Source of the DNA: Mantis religiosa
Taxonomy: Eukaryota > Arthropoda > Insecta > Mantodea > Mantidae
Assembly: GCA_030765055.1 (NCBI GenBank)
Contig: CM060958.1
Span: 76,094,985-76,158,984 of the forward strand
Length of the DNA: 64,000 nt
Reading direction: 5' to 3'
Of the stretch, positions 42,612 through 53,543 are shown piece after piece. The notes under the pieces are model-generated. The model saw only the letters and a list, made by a program, of their open reading frames with translations, had not been told where the DNA came from and did no database searches. Numbering within the stretch: the first letter of the stretch is position 1; the number at the start of each line of letters is the position of its first letter. A program made the translations under genes and the position numbers.

Positions 42612-44285
42612 TCTTCTTGTAAATCATACATTGTACATGAGTACTATGACATAAGAAACGTCAAATTGTGAATTTGCAGTGCAATTAACTATACTTGTAA
42701 ATTAACAAGTCACATCCAATAAGAACAAGTCAGTGTTTGTACAAAATAATGTTTTATAAAGGTATCTCTTGAATGTTATAATATACACAATTAATTCAGA
42801 AATGTAACAATATAATAAACTTTCCATAAATTCACTAACAGAATAAAAACAGTGGTCTAGCAAGTATGCTAAAACTGACTTTTTAAATGCTGAAAAATTG
42901 CAAGTGGTTTTATTGGCTATAGGCAGTTTATTAAAAAAAGTGATTCCTAGGTTTATTACACTGTTTTGATGAGCTCTTGTGTTACTTCTATTCACATGAA
43001 TATCCATTCTCTGTCTAGTATTATGATTATGAACTGTGTCATTAAAGGTACAGTGGCCATTTCCTTTCATTAAATTTGTCTTTGTAAATTTTAAAATTTC
43101 AAAAATGAAAATACATGGTAGATGTAAGATTTTAAATTTTTTAAATAATGGTCTGCACATAGATGTTGATTTAACTCCTCCAAGTATTCTTAGTATCCGT
43201 TTTTGCATTATGAATAATGATTTACATTGTGGTGAGTTACCCCATAATGTTATGCTATATTTTAAAATGGAGTGAGTACACGCGAAATACACGCTTCTGA
43301 GAGTTTTTATGTTAACTATCTGTACCAGTTGTCTGAAATTATAAGAAATTTTACTCAGTTTTTTAATTAGATGATCAATATGTGTCTCCCACTTTAGGTT
43401 ACTCTGTATCCAAAGACCAAGACATTTAGTGGTATTTACGTACTTAATTACTTTATTATTACATATTAATTGTGATTGTACAGGAGACTTATTCTGAGAA
43501 AACTGAAAATGAATTACATGTGTCTTATCGAAGTTTACAATTAAATTATTATTGCTGAAACATTTAGAAATATTACTGAATATTCTGTTCGATAAGATTT
43601 GTAGCTCTTCAAGTGCATTGCTTTCAATTAATATATTTGTGTCGTCGGCGTATTGAACTATTGTTTTAGCTGTAATATTTGACTGTAAATCATTTACAAA
43701 CAATAAGAAAAGTATAGGACCCAAAATAGAACCCTGTGGTACACCAAACGTAATATATTTTGTGTCTGATCGGTATTCTTTAATGCGATCTTTTTCTGTA
43801 TGTGAAATTTCTACTATTTGCTTCCTGTCCTTTAGATATGGTTTGATCCATTCCAATGCATGTCTTCTTATAACCATATGTTCTAACTTTTGGAATAGTA
43901 GATTGTGGTTTAGTACTTCGAATGCTTTAGTTAGGTCTAAAAATTGCGCCTAGTATTTTGTCTTTGTTATCCAAAGTATTTATTACACTGTTTACAAAAT
44001 CAAAAAGTGCAGTTTCTGTTGATTTTTGTTTACAAAACCCATGCTGAGTTTTAGATATTAAATCATTCATCTCTATAATTGCTATAAGTCTTTTATAGAA
44101 TATATTTTCCAGTACTTTAGAGAAGCTGGATAAGAGTGAAATTAGCCTGTAATTTAGTAAATCGGTTTTATTTCCTATTTTGTATAGTGGCTTTACTTTA
44201 GCAGTTTTTAAAGCTTCTGGAAACACTACATGGTCAACTGAGCTATTACATACGTCTGCTAACGGGTGTGCAATAAGAATAGTTC
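42612..44285 (-). mobile_element. 5'-truncated LINE with near-intact RT
   Basis: The minus-strand LINE has its RT palm and C terminus followed by about 90 bases of 3' UTR with an AATAAA-like signal near 42612. The 5' truncation lies near 44285. I found no TSD. The 505-bp TA element begins about 160 bases further right. Confidence 0.85.
42702..44280 (-). pseudogene. Non-LTR reverse transcriptase, one frameshift
   Basis: The upstream frame (from about 44280) reads FPEALKTAKVKPLYKIG, NYRLISLLSSFSKVLE, then MNDLISKTQHGFCKQKSTE and ends at DKILGAIF, where one base is lost near 43945. The second frame picks up at FLDLTKAFEVLNHNLLF (motif A aspartate present) and stays open for over 400 codons. In the 391-codon part starting MVIRRHALEW, residues 44-54 are FGVPQGSILGP, 76-79 YADD, and 152-167 the thumb CLGLWIQSNLKWETHI. 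The C terminus reads CTHSILKYSITLWGNSP, MQKRILRIL and HNHNTRQRMD before the TAA at 42702. The catalytic acids are all present. The clade is not certain. Confidence 0.92.
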
Positions 44286-44444
44286 TTCGTAGTGTCGTCC
44301 ATATTTATGCTTCGATCAGTAATTGCTCGTCACTTTCTAATAGAATTACTATCTTGCTTATACCTACTTTAAGAAGGCAACTTTTCCAAGAAAATAAATG
44401 CGATAAGACAAAAGGAAGGTTCCTATTTCATACAGGAAACTATA

Positions 44445-44949
44445 CGAGGTAGTAAAAGTGTGGAACAATGTTTGTAACTTTGTTATAGTCTTGTGAAGTG
44501 ATATCATTTTTTAGAAAAGCTGTAAAATATCATGTTTTCATATTAGTATGATTGCAAATATGTCTTTTAATTTGTTTTTAATGGCAACAATTTTTTATTT
44601 TTTTGGTCCTCAGGTCTCGGGACGTAATTGTAATTTAAATTTATTACGTATTACTGCAGATGAAACTTAAACCAAGAAAACACATTCATATCAAAATTGG
44701 TGGTGCTGTGTTGTAACACGTAATGAATTAAAAAGGTGCTCAAAATGGCCTCCATTTACTGCCAAACAATGCCAAAGTCTGTCTTTGAAATTACTTAATG
44801 TTTCCAGCGACACTGTTTGCCTGATCAGCTGATTTTCTTGTCTAATTCTTCGCATGTTGATATCTTACAGCTTTTCTAAAAAAATATCACTTCATAGAGT
44901 TTCAACATCGGGGTTACAGGCATTTTAACCATACATTTTACTCACCCGG
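44445..44949. mobile_element. TA-flanked non-autonomous element, 505 bp
   Basis: Left end CGAGGTAGTAAAAGTG and right end (reverse complement CCGGGTGAGTAAAATG), TA on both sides. Inner inverted blocks GAAGTGATAT..TTTTTTAGAAAAGCTGT occur about 55 bases from each end. The middle resembles a short piece of a mariner-like element but carries no readable transposase. Confidence 0.8.
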
Positions 44950-44951
44950 TA

Positions 44952-45317
44952 TAGTAATTTAACACAGTTGTAAAATATTTACTAAATAATTCCTAAATCC
45001 TATAAAGAATATTTTTCTGATAAATATCCATATATTTCAGCATAAATAGCAAAAAAACAGTGAATATACTCATATGCTATCGGCTGGGAATTATCACGCA
45101 TTTCCTGCACCGTCTCATATGACGAGAGACTATATGTCTTTGTTGTACTTACTTCCCTTCGAAGATATAATATGAAGTTCAGATTAATATACCTACAATC
45201 ATTCGTCTAAGTAATGTTGTTAGACTTACAAACAAATAAAAGGTTAGAAAAGAAAGAACACTAGTATATTTGTGTTCTAATAATACATTGTAAATCACCA
45301 AAACTTTTTAATGTATA
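44952..45317. other. Unassigned sequence
   Basis: AT-rich; nothing recognised. Confidence 0.5.
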
Positions 45318-45321
45318 GGTA

Positions 45322-45856
45322 TTGTCGCGGCAACAGGCATAAAAGTTTCGGCACAAATAAGAAAACATTCGGCGGAAAAATTTTCATGGTAATAATGAGC
45401 CTTGCTAAGCAGTTAATGATAGCGCGGCTATTGTAAACAAGCGCCGGCAAGCAAAAGACAACTGAGGTAAAGGACTTGCCGGCATAGATTAAGTTACGCT
45501 TCTGGAATGTGATAGAATATTTGGTTTCTTTATTCTTACGGAAATTTCTGGACTGATAGCGATTGTTTGGGTTCTGGTTTATTTTAGAGCAATCTAGAAT
45601 TACGAATTAGGTATTTAAGGACGTGACGGCTCGCAAAGGGAGTAGAATTGTAAACAGAGAACAGCTGAGAATGTTGTTGTAACGAGGGTACTGTCAACAG
45701 TGGAAATTGAGTAAGCTGTTTGTTACTGTCGTCGACCTTGGTGTTGTATATGTGATGTAATGTTACATGAGAATTGAACAGTGTATCTCTGCGTAAATAA
45801 AGAACATTTAGAATTTCGGCAAATTGGACTTAATTCCACGAACCCACAAAGTCAAA
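45322..45856 (+). mobile_element. Solo LTR, Ty3/gypsy-like, with GTAT TSD
   Basis: Starts TGTCGCGGCAACAGG and ends CCCACAAAGTCAAA, flanked by GTAT (45318-45321 and 45857-45860). AATAAA lies about 55 bases before the end. The block TTTCTGGACTGATAG and the region before AATAAA align with the LTR at 37356-37851. The final CACA is changed to CAAA. Confidence 0.85.
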
Positions 45857-45860
45857 GTAT

Positions 45861-47462
45861 ATAACAAAATCACAACTATCTCTTTTCACTCCAAAAATAT
45901 GTTTTTCCCCCTCCAGCACACAAACTACTGTTTCGACTTATGTGTATATATTCCTAATACTTGGTGGTCCTTCTTTTCTCTTTATCTCATGCAACCTTCT
46001 TGGTGATCTCACCATATTTTCTGTAGTTTCTCAAGTCATTTTTTCCTACTCCACCATTACTCCTTAAGATCATTCTTGTCTGAGATGTATTTTCTGTAGA
46101 TTCTCTTCAACGGTGTGCCACTCCTCAACTGAATTGACAACTGTAATTGCGAAGATGATTAGGGTATCCATTGTGGTAGGTTGTATGTACAATAATCACA
46201 GCTATGTGTTCAGGGCTATGTGCTTGGGTTCTTTGCATTTAACCATCTACGTATAATAATGTCCATAATGTTCACACGCTCGACGTTGATATGACATCTG
46301 TGGTCCATGTTGACATCGATAAAGCACAGATCCTCCATAAGAGTACTTTTGTTTATGTGCTTATGTTTTTTTTGGGAGGGTGGGGTGGCTGTTCAGTTGT
46401 ATAATACTGTATAGTATGTTAGTATAGTTGTATAATATAATATTCAGGGTCAAGAAGATTTCTTACTGTCTGTGGATTTACTTGTTTTCCATTTCCTTTT
46501 CTACTTCAGCAGTAATCTTTAAAGCAGAATGTGGGATCCATTTCCACGTTTCTGACATTTTTAATCTAAATCATGACTACAAATCGATCTCTTCCTGGTT
46601 TGCTTTTGCAATACGTATTTGTTTGATCATACTTCTATACGATAACTTTAACAGCAGTAATGGATCTATTCAGTACCTACTTCAGCTATTTCTTTGAATG
46701 TTTTGCCATTCTGGAGGCATTGCATTGGGATCTTTATTCCTATGTCGTTTATTTTCCGTCCCATGCTTTCTGTTAAGATACTCTGTTTCAAGGCATTTAA
46801 TAACACTGACCAAAGCAAAAGTAGATACTCCAGCAGCTCTAGCTGAAGGAGGAAGAACCATCTGAAGGGATTGTTTTGTTGCTGTCTAGTTTGCCAGACG
46901 AGTACTCGTTTACCTCCAAGTGAAGTGGGCCATAACATATTATAAAGACAATACTTGCCAACTTTAAGCTTTATTGTTAAAGCCATTTCATAAGCCGGAG
47001 ACATTGAAAGTTAACTAGTCTTGATTTACATATAAAATATGTATTCATAATGACATGAATACCTCTTTTTGAGGCGTCGTAGCTACCTATATAGTATCGC
47101 AAGTTAATTTTTAGAAACAAAATCAACGTAATACCCTTGCAATTTGATGCTGCTGGCTAGAATAGAAATTTCCTTGAGATTATCGTTCACATATTCTAAC
47201 TAAACAAAGGCTTTGAGAGATATGTAGCCCACAGACATAAAAACAATTATCATTTAATATAAAAATAATAATTTTAAGTTGTAACTAAAATCGTTTGTTT
47301 ACTATTCTTCTGTTAACTTGTTAGTATACACTAACAAAATATCAAACGAACACACTTAAGGCTATAAACTGTTTAACATATTTATATTTTAAGACAAGTT
47401 CGGATGTATAGTATATAACATATAACTTAAAACTTCTGATATAATTAAGAAAGCTTCGACTT
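45861..47462. other. Unassigned sequence
   Basis: AT-rich with a T and G run near 46367-46385. The ORFs at 46428 and 46666 have no known motifs. Confidence 0.45.
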
Positions 47463-47784
47463 TTGCCTCGTCCGGAAACGTTGAATTCGTCGGCTAAAGC
47501 CTATTTTATGTATTTGATGCTCAATTTTCTATACTGCTTCATTTGTTTGCACCTTTTAGCGTCTCAGGTGATATCGGCAGTTTTGTCTTTAGAACAATTG
47601 CTAATCGACAAATACAACATCGGTCATATTTCATACTTATTTCTGTTAACATCAGTGGTAACGCAGAAAATTCGCTCTAAGAATATTTTAGACTGGTCAC
47701 TGCACAACAATTTCATTACGAATATGGATGGAGCTAATAAAATTAGCAAAATTATCATTAGATTTGTACAAGAGCTGGAAAAGT
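47463..47784 (+). CDS. Candidate first coding exon with signal peptide (unknown protein)
   Basis: I do not recognise this protein. The frame opens at MPRPETLNSSAKAYFMYLML and contains a hydrophobic stretch LNFLYCFICLHLLASQVISA that looks like a signal peptide. If the methionine before LMLNF is used, the signal would be N-terminal. It continues SLEQLLIDKYNIGHISYLFL and SKIIIRFVQELEK. The frame reaches a good splice donor, AAAAGTAAGTA, at the point where it would otherwise stop (TAA at 47784-47786). Signal peptide plus donor suggests a first coding exon of a secreted or receptor-type host gene. A divergent ionotropic receptor N terminus is one possibility, as inference only. No further exon is visible in the window. 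Confidence 0.35.
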
Positions 47785-47786
47785 AA

Positions 47787-49115
47787 GTACTTTATAATGT
47801 TAATACAGCGCATCCTATGTTTCATTCAATGTCGCGTCTTCTTTAATATTCACAACTAACCTAATGTGACGTGCATCAGTCAGAAATTAAACTGGGGAGA
47901 ACGAATCGTTCGCCCGAAAAAAAGAAGCGCGCATGCCTACCTACGCATGAGTTCGCGTGACTAGAAATTCATCTTATAATGTAAACCTTTTCTTCCATTT
48001 CCAATAAAGTTTCATTCAAAACTTGCAACGATGCAACGCTGTCAGGCACCAATCTAAGGGCGCTTGTTTGGGGAGGGAGACAACAGGATTTCCGGAGTAA
48101 GTGGACTGCGAAATTAGTGAACCGTGGGGATCCCTTATTGAGCAGGTAATGCATGCACGTGCGCACGCGCGTTCCTCATTTTATGACACGCATTACCTTC
48201 TATATTAATACTAATAGGAGATAGGTTGTATGCGGCTCTGTCTTTGCAGCAATCTTCAAACGCTGACCGGCCATATATCAAAGCGGCGGCGTTTCTACCG
48301 TCGGTTCCACGCAAACTACTTAATCAATAAATATGGGCGGAGACTACGAGAAACAAGAGAAGAGGAGTTGTATTCTGCTACTGGGAGTTAAAATGATAGC
48401 CACGCCTCCTCTCCCTCATACTCCCTTCTGCGTACTTGATGAGGGCTTGTAGTGGGGAGTAAGTAGAAGAGGTAAACTAATATGAAGGAGAAGCAACGTG
48501 GAATCGTTCAAAACAATAGCAAGTACACGTGCACATAAAAACAGGGAACTATTGTAACCGTCATTGCATGAGCAGGTGTGCGATACAAAACTGACAACTT
48601 AGTGAACAATGAAACGAAGGGGAGTTCAAAGTTTGCTTTTCGAAATGCTGATAAGTCGCAAGTATAAAAGTGAAAATAACTCCTGCGTGCATACAATTGG
48701 AATAAGAAAGACAAATTAAGTTTTTCCCATCCTTTTTACTTTTATTTTTCCATAACATTATTTCACTTATGTAGAAAACCTGTTATTTCTAAGTGTATAT
48801 CTGATTGATCGTTATGAATCATATTTATTACTTCTTCATGGATATAGGCATTTTTCCTATTTCCACATCAAAATATCGAGTTTATCCATCTGGCGCAAGG
48901 GCGTCCAACTCTTCTTTTACCTTTAGGTTGGTACTGAAGTAATACCTGTGGCATCCTTTCTATGTGTTGAATTATTCTGTCGTTTAAGTTGAATATGCTT
49001 AATTCTGACTTAATGTCCTCATTATGTTTTTATCTACAGCTACAGCCCGCTACGGAACATTGAATTGCATTTCGGCTGATTCTATCTTTCTTCTATCTGA
49101 TCTTAGAAGTGCTTT
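47787..49115. other. Unassigned sequence
   Basis: Contains a short alternating purine-pyrimidine stretch (GCATGCACGTGCGCACGCGCG, near 48149). No gene or element recognised. Confidence 0.45.
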
Positions 49116-49870
49116 TCGTGTGTCCTTCATTCACCCAAATCTCGTCAAGGTATATTTTGTGACTTGTATCCCGGTACAATCTGATGTCCTTAAATATAAT
49201 CTTCGCCACACAGCAATATCGCCCCTGGAGTGGCAAGTTTTCCTGTTGTCTCAATTTCATGTCGCGATGTTCCTACGCATCTAACACTCACACCTGTACG
49301 TTCAGAGCACAGCTGTTCGACTTTTCTCACTGACAAAGATGGATTCTTCTCTGTGAGTGCATTAAACACTCACGCCGCTTTGTAAAGGTTTTCCTTTGCG
49401 ATGCTTCAGCGAAAAACTCTGCCATTATACATATAATAAGTACACGCGCAATAAAAGATCAACAAAATAAATTAGCTCTCGCACTCGGTACAACACACCT
49501 TCGAATGGCGATATATGACTAATCCACTTCAAAACAAGGTCAGTGATGAAAGTCATATAAACAAATATGTGATCACTATCGCTAAATCACGTGCTATCGT
49601 GACATGTGCTTGAGAGCAAAGCAACCTCCTCTTTACTTCGTTTAAGAATTAACATGCATTTCAGAAAAATCAACTCTGTTGCGTAATATATTTAATTCAA
49701 ACAGTTACGAAAATATAAATTTGACAATTCTCTTCCAACATATATCACCATGTTAAATAACGAACTAATTTTTACCGCACAACAGTCTATACTGCAATAG
49801 CAGCTAATGAGAGGTGATAAGGTCACGTGACCATTAAGAGATACGGGACAAGCTTATGTGAAACAAGGAT
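49116..49870 (-). mobile_element. IS630/Tc1/mariner deletion derivative M, copy B (truncated)
   Basis: The right end ..AAGCTTATGTGAAACAAGGAT followed by TA matches the left TIR of copy A in reverse orientation. The copy carries the N-terminal transposase relic and the same deletion junction. It is cut at about 49116, inside the first catalytic block region, so the other TIR is missing. Confidence 0.85.
49150..49440 (-). pseudogene. Deleted IS630/Tc1-like transposase, copy B
   Basis: Minus-strand relic with AEFFAEASQRKTFTK-like N-terminal sequence near 49430 and the GKLATPG block near 49230. It then passes straight across the shared deletion into AVWRRLYLRTSDCTG-like sequence and the region before the LDETW block. 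Frameshifts are present relative to copy A. There is no D2 or D3 region. Confidence 0.6.
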
Positions 49871-49872
49871 TA

Positions 49873-50699
49873 ATCAATTTAATGAAAGGTGTTTGATATA
49901 CCTAGGTATCAAGTACACATTTCAAAAAGAACATAAAATGCATATTCCACTGTCAAATATCTCATCTCTTTCAGGTGACTGTGATAATCTCATTAAATCC
50001 TTGATCGAGAGTAACTGAAACGTAATTAAACATTGCCCGCAGTTAAACTGCAGTTGTGGTGCATTGTTAATGGTTCTGCCGACAATGCGCTAGGTTGCTC
50101 AATGCTTATAATTCAACGAAAATTACTCAAAGGAAGGGATCCAACCATTTCTCCAACATACACTTGCAGTGCAATTAACAAACTCCTTATTTATATAGAT
50201 TCTTTTTTAATTTGAAATGAAGTATGATTAGACGTTTCATTGGTAAAGAAAAACGACCAAATTAAGACAGAATTTTTCCTTGAAATTAACTGCCTGTATT
50301 CCAATAAACTGGAAAGTAAAGGAAATTTATTTAAAGGACACACAGGAGGCATAGTCCCTCCGGGCTGAAAGTAGACGCACATATCTATATAGAGACTGCA
50401 GTTTGTATCGTCCGCCAACAAACACGTGTTGAGTCAGCTGTTTATGTCTAACTCGTCGTAACCTTATATCTTTAACTGCAGCAGTGTAGGGTTAGAAAAG
50501 CACTCAGCTCATATTTAATACATAAACTAATTAAATTAAAATTATATAATATAATTTTGTAAGTAAAAACTTAAAGCAAGTATTGTCGCGTATGCTTTGG
50601 TGAAGTGAAGGAACTTGATTTATTTTAGGAATTTATTTGAAATTTTAATAGCATGAGGTTTCGTTATACAATTCAAAGTATTAATTTGCGGAAGTAAAG
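49873..50699. other. Unassigned sequence
   Basis: The word GTATTGTCGCG at 50580-50590 is identical to the junctions of the two GTAT-flanked LTRs, but no LTR 3' end follows. Nothing else recognised. Confidence 0.4.
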
Positions 50700-51053
50700 A
50701 TGTAGAAACCTCATAGCGGAGTATTAAACGACAAACCCGTAATTTGCATATTTTCGGAGCGTTAACCAAGTAAGACTGCCAAACGCAGCAACTCTAGGCG
50801 TTGAACCCGATAGTTGGTAATGGACGATCGTTGGACTTAAACCAACATGGCGGATGGAATGTTCCAGAAGCTTTTCTGCTGACCAAAGGGAAAAAGTCCC
50901 TAGGTTCAACGTGTGTTGGCCCCGTCTTTTTGGGCTTGGCCGTGAATACTTATAGCGGTGATTATCGAGGCGCGCGGGAGTCTAAAGTGTATTGTTGCGG
51001 CCGGAGGCTACACCAAATCTTCACTTTACCACGCACCGACATCTCCTCGTAGG
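50700..51053. other. Candidate 5' exon or promoter-proximal region (plus strand)
   Basis: A less AT-rich island with several CpG words, a CCAACATGGCGGATGG motif (GGCGGAT beside ATGG, as in YY1-type elements) near 50848, and a consensus splice donor CGTAGGTAAGCGC at 51046-51058. An 83-codon ORF crosses it but ends just at the donor. Upstream near 50412-50438 lie CACGTG and TGAGTCAGC words. This may be a non-coding first exon of a host gene. Evidence is weak. Confidence 0.25.
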
Positions 51054-52708
51054 TAAGCGCTATGGGTCTTAATGTACTAATGTAGCTATCAACACCATTC
51101 CACTCAAAGTCTCTTCAAGACTTCGGGGTTGACTTGTATTGTAGGAAATTATGATGTTATAGTAAACTGGAATTTCGTAGAAAGTTGTGCTATTTCTATC
51201 TGTAACCTGACTACAAATTCCCTTTATCATTTACCTCTACCATCTGACCCCCTATCCTTTCACCTACGCTCCCAGTTGCAAAGTAGATTGTAAACCCTTA
51301 CGGTAAACCCCCTTTAAGTATACACAGTCCTATTCGCAACTTGTAGTCTAAAAGCATCCCAGTTCACAATCTATAATGCGATAGTATCTTATCTATAGTA
51401 GGAGGCTCCTTGTATAAAAAGAAACTATGCACTTTTAACAGAATCATTCACTTGTCCTAAAATACTAAATGATCTTTCCCTTTTGTTATTAAGGCATCTT
51501 CCCTTTTTATACAGTTCCTGCTTGTTTAATTTCGGTTCTCATATTTGAAGTAGTGTTCACAGATACACCAATTGTTTCAGACGTCAGTTCAGTTAAGTCT
51601 TCCACAGCCAGGGTGGCATAACGTTGAAAGAAAAAATTCAAGCACGTTTAATACAATAGTTTTTGACAAATTTTTACATTCTTATAATTCTGTACATTAC
51701 TGAGCACCTCGTCAATGCCGACTTCACACGCAATACTATAGGACAAGCAGCAGGGCGTCGCTTCACTACAGTAAACAACGCAATCAGTGAAGTACGTACC
51801 GAGTACAACGCGACAATTAATGGAAGTAAAACGTTTAAACTGTTTAAATGTTTTGGAAGTTCAATTACGGTATTTATTCACCCCGTTCATTTCCCGAATG
51901 TATAAAATAAGTGATAATAAATGCAATATAGTAAGGAACTTATTTACATTCGCGCTTCACTGTTCTTAGCGTTGTGCTACGGCGTAATGTATGACATCAG
52001 TACACACTTTAAGGCCGAACAGTATAGCCACGCATTTAAATATGACAGGCGGAATTGTAATAGCGAAATAAAATACCTATTTATTAAAAGTGCGCAAGTC
52101 GTGTGTCCGGGAAATTAGAAAACATGTTTGTAAATTGCACTGTCTAGCATTTTGATAATACTGCAAAAATTCCTTCGCGGATAATAATGCGGCTTAAACT
52201 GTAGGTTAACAAAGAAACAACTAAGGTTTTAATTATAGTTTAAGTTGCCTTAACTAATGTTATTAAACTGATGACTGAAGTTTTGACAAATACTCACGCA
52301 ATAATAAACTCAGATATAGGTAAGTTAGCAGCATACTCGGAAATCCAACAATCTCATGCAATCTAACACAGATCTTAATTCTGCTCTCAACGATAAGAAT
52401 AGGAATAAGCTTACCTTTCGTCCCGCAAGAAAACTGTACAGTTCCCCTCTTTTCTTTACTCGTGTGTCCCGCGTGCCGAGAAAGAAAGTTAACACCTTCG
52501 TTAGCTCGGTATCTCTTTTTTCACGAGATCAAAAGAAGCGTTTCGTATTATTTCGTCATATTTCGCAGTGAATGACGTTCATAAAAGCTTTACGTAAACG
52601 AAAACCAGTCACATCTTTAAATGAATACTTGACCTAACCTTGACTCAGTAAAGTTCAGCTTTCTCTTCGCATACTGAATTATAATGAATTACCAAACTAA
52701 TACAAGTG
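51054..52708. other. Unassigned sequence
   Basis: Two unrecognised ORFs (51663-51905, the first with a hydrophobic N terminus MTNFYILIILYITEHL; 52356-52571). There is no splice or motif support, so I do not call them genes. Confidence 0.4.
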
Positions 52709-52935
52709 ATTGATAGAGTCGACATGAAAACTTCAATGCCATGGCCGGGATTTGAACCACGGATCTACTGGTTTCCGTCCAGTCTCTCTTACCCATTGAG
52801 CCACCATGGCCAATTTGCCGTCATGGCATTAAATTACCCAATTGACTCATATATTTGCCCGGTAAACCACTACGGGCTCTCGCATGCGAGATATAGCGCT
52901 TATGGCGACTTACTATTGTAAGTACTTGAGTCCCA
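52709..52935 (-). mobile_element. SINE family B with leader
   Basis: Minus-strand copy. Its tRNA-like head is GGCCATGGTGGCTCAATGGG with B box GTGGTTCAAATCCCGG. The leader (CTTACAATAGTAAG..GCGCTATATCTCGCATGCG) lies upstream of the head, as at 37052. The tail ends TCATGTCGACTCTATCAATC. Confidence 0.9.
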
Positions 52936-52962
52936 GGCTTCAGCATTTAACTCTTATTTAAG

Positions 52963-53338
52963 TTAATTGATGGAAATTATTCATTTCTTCACACTAGCCG
53001 TATACAGGCTAAGGTATTGGATTGATAGAGTCGACATGAAAAATTCAATGCCACGGCCGGGATCTGAACCACGGATCTACTGGTTTCCGTCCAGTCGCTC
53101 TTGCCCAATGAGCTACCATGGCCAATTTGCCGTAAATATATGAGTCAATTGGAGAATTTAATGCCATTACGGCAAATTGGCCATGGTAGCTCAATGGGTG
53201 AGAGCGACTGGACGGAAACCAGTAGATCCGTGGTTCAAGTCCCGGCTGTGGCACTGAATTCTTCATGTCGACACTATCAATTCAATACCGTAGCCTGTAT
53301 ACGGCTAGTGTGAAGAAACGAAAATTTCCATCAATTAA
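52963..53338. repeat. 376-bp palindrome of two head-to-head SINE B copies
   Basis: Arms 52963-53135 and 53167-53338 are near-perfect reverse complements with a 31-base spacer. Each arm is a SINE B unit: tRNA-like head, B box and tail (GGCTAGTGTGAAGAAA). The acceptor-like ends GCCATGG and CTGTGGC can pair, and ACTGG..CCAGT forms an anticodon-like stem with loop ACGGAAA. With 52709-52935 this makes three units in about 640 bp (minus, minus, plus). Confidence 0.96.
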
Positions 53339-53543
53339 TTAAATAATACAAGCGACTTTCTTCTAAAAGCTTTAAGGGATACGAGACATCTGACTTTCAG
53401 CAGAATGTCACATCCTTCATTTTTACGAGAAAAATGCGAACCTTTTCTGAAACCAATCTAGGGTCAAATAAAAATAACGCTTTCTGACAGTGTCCGGAAA
53501 GTTTACAATTCTTGTTCTAATAGCACGCGCTTAAGTTGCAGGT

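Noticed and set aside
50580..50590. A third GTAT-targeted LTR
   Set aside because: Only the 11-base start word is present, with no LTR body or end.
53180..53255. tRNA-Ser-like gene
   Set aside because: It folds as a cloverleaf-like structure with loop ACGGAAA, but the T stem has mismatches, position 33 is not T, and it is a part of the repeated SINE B unit.
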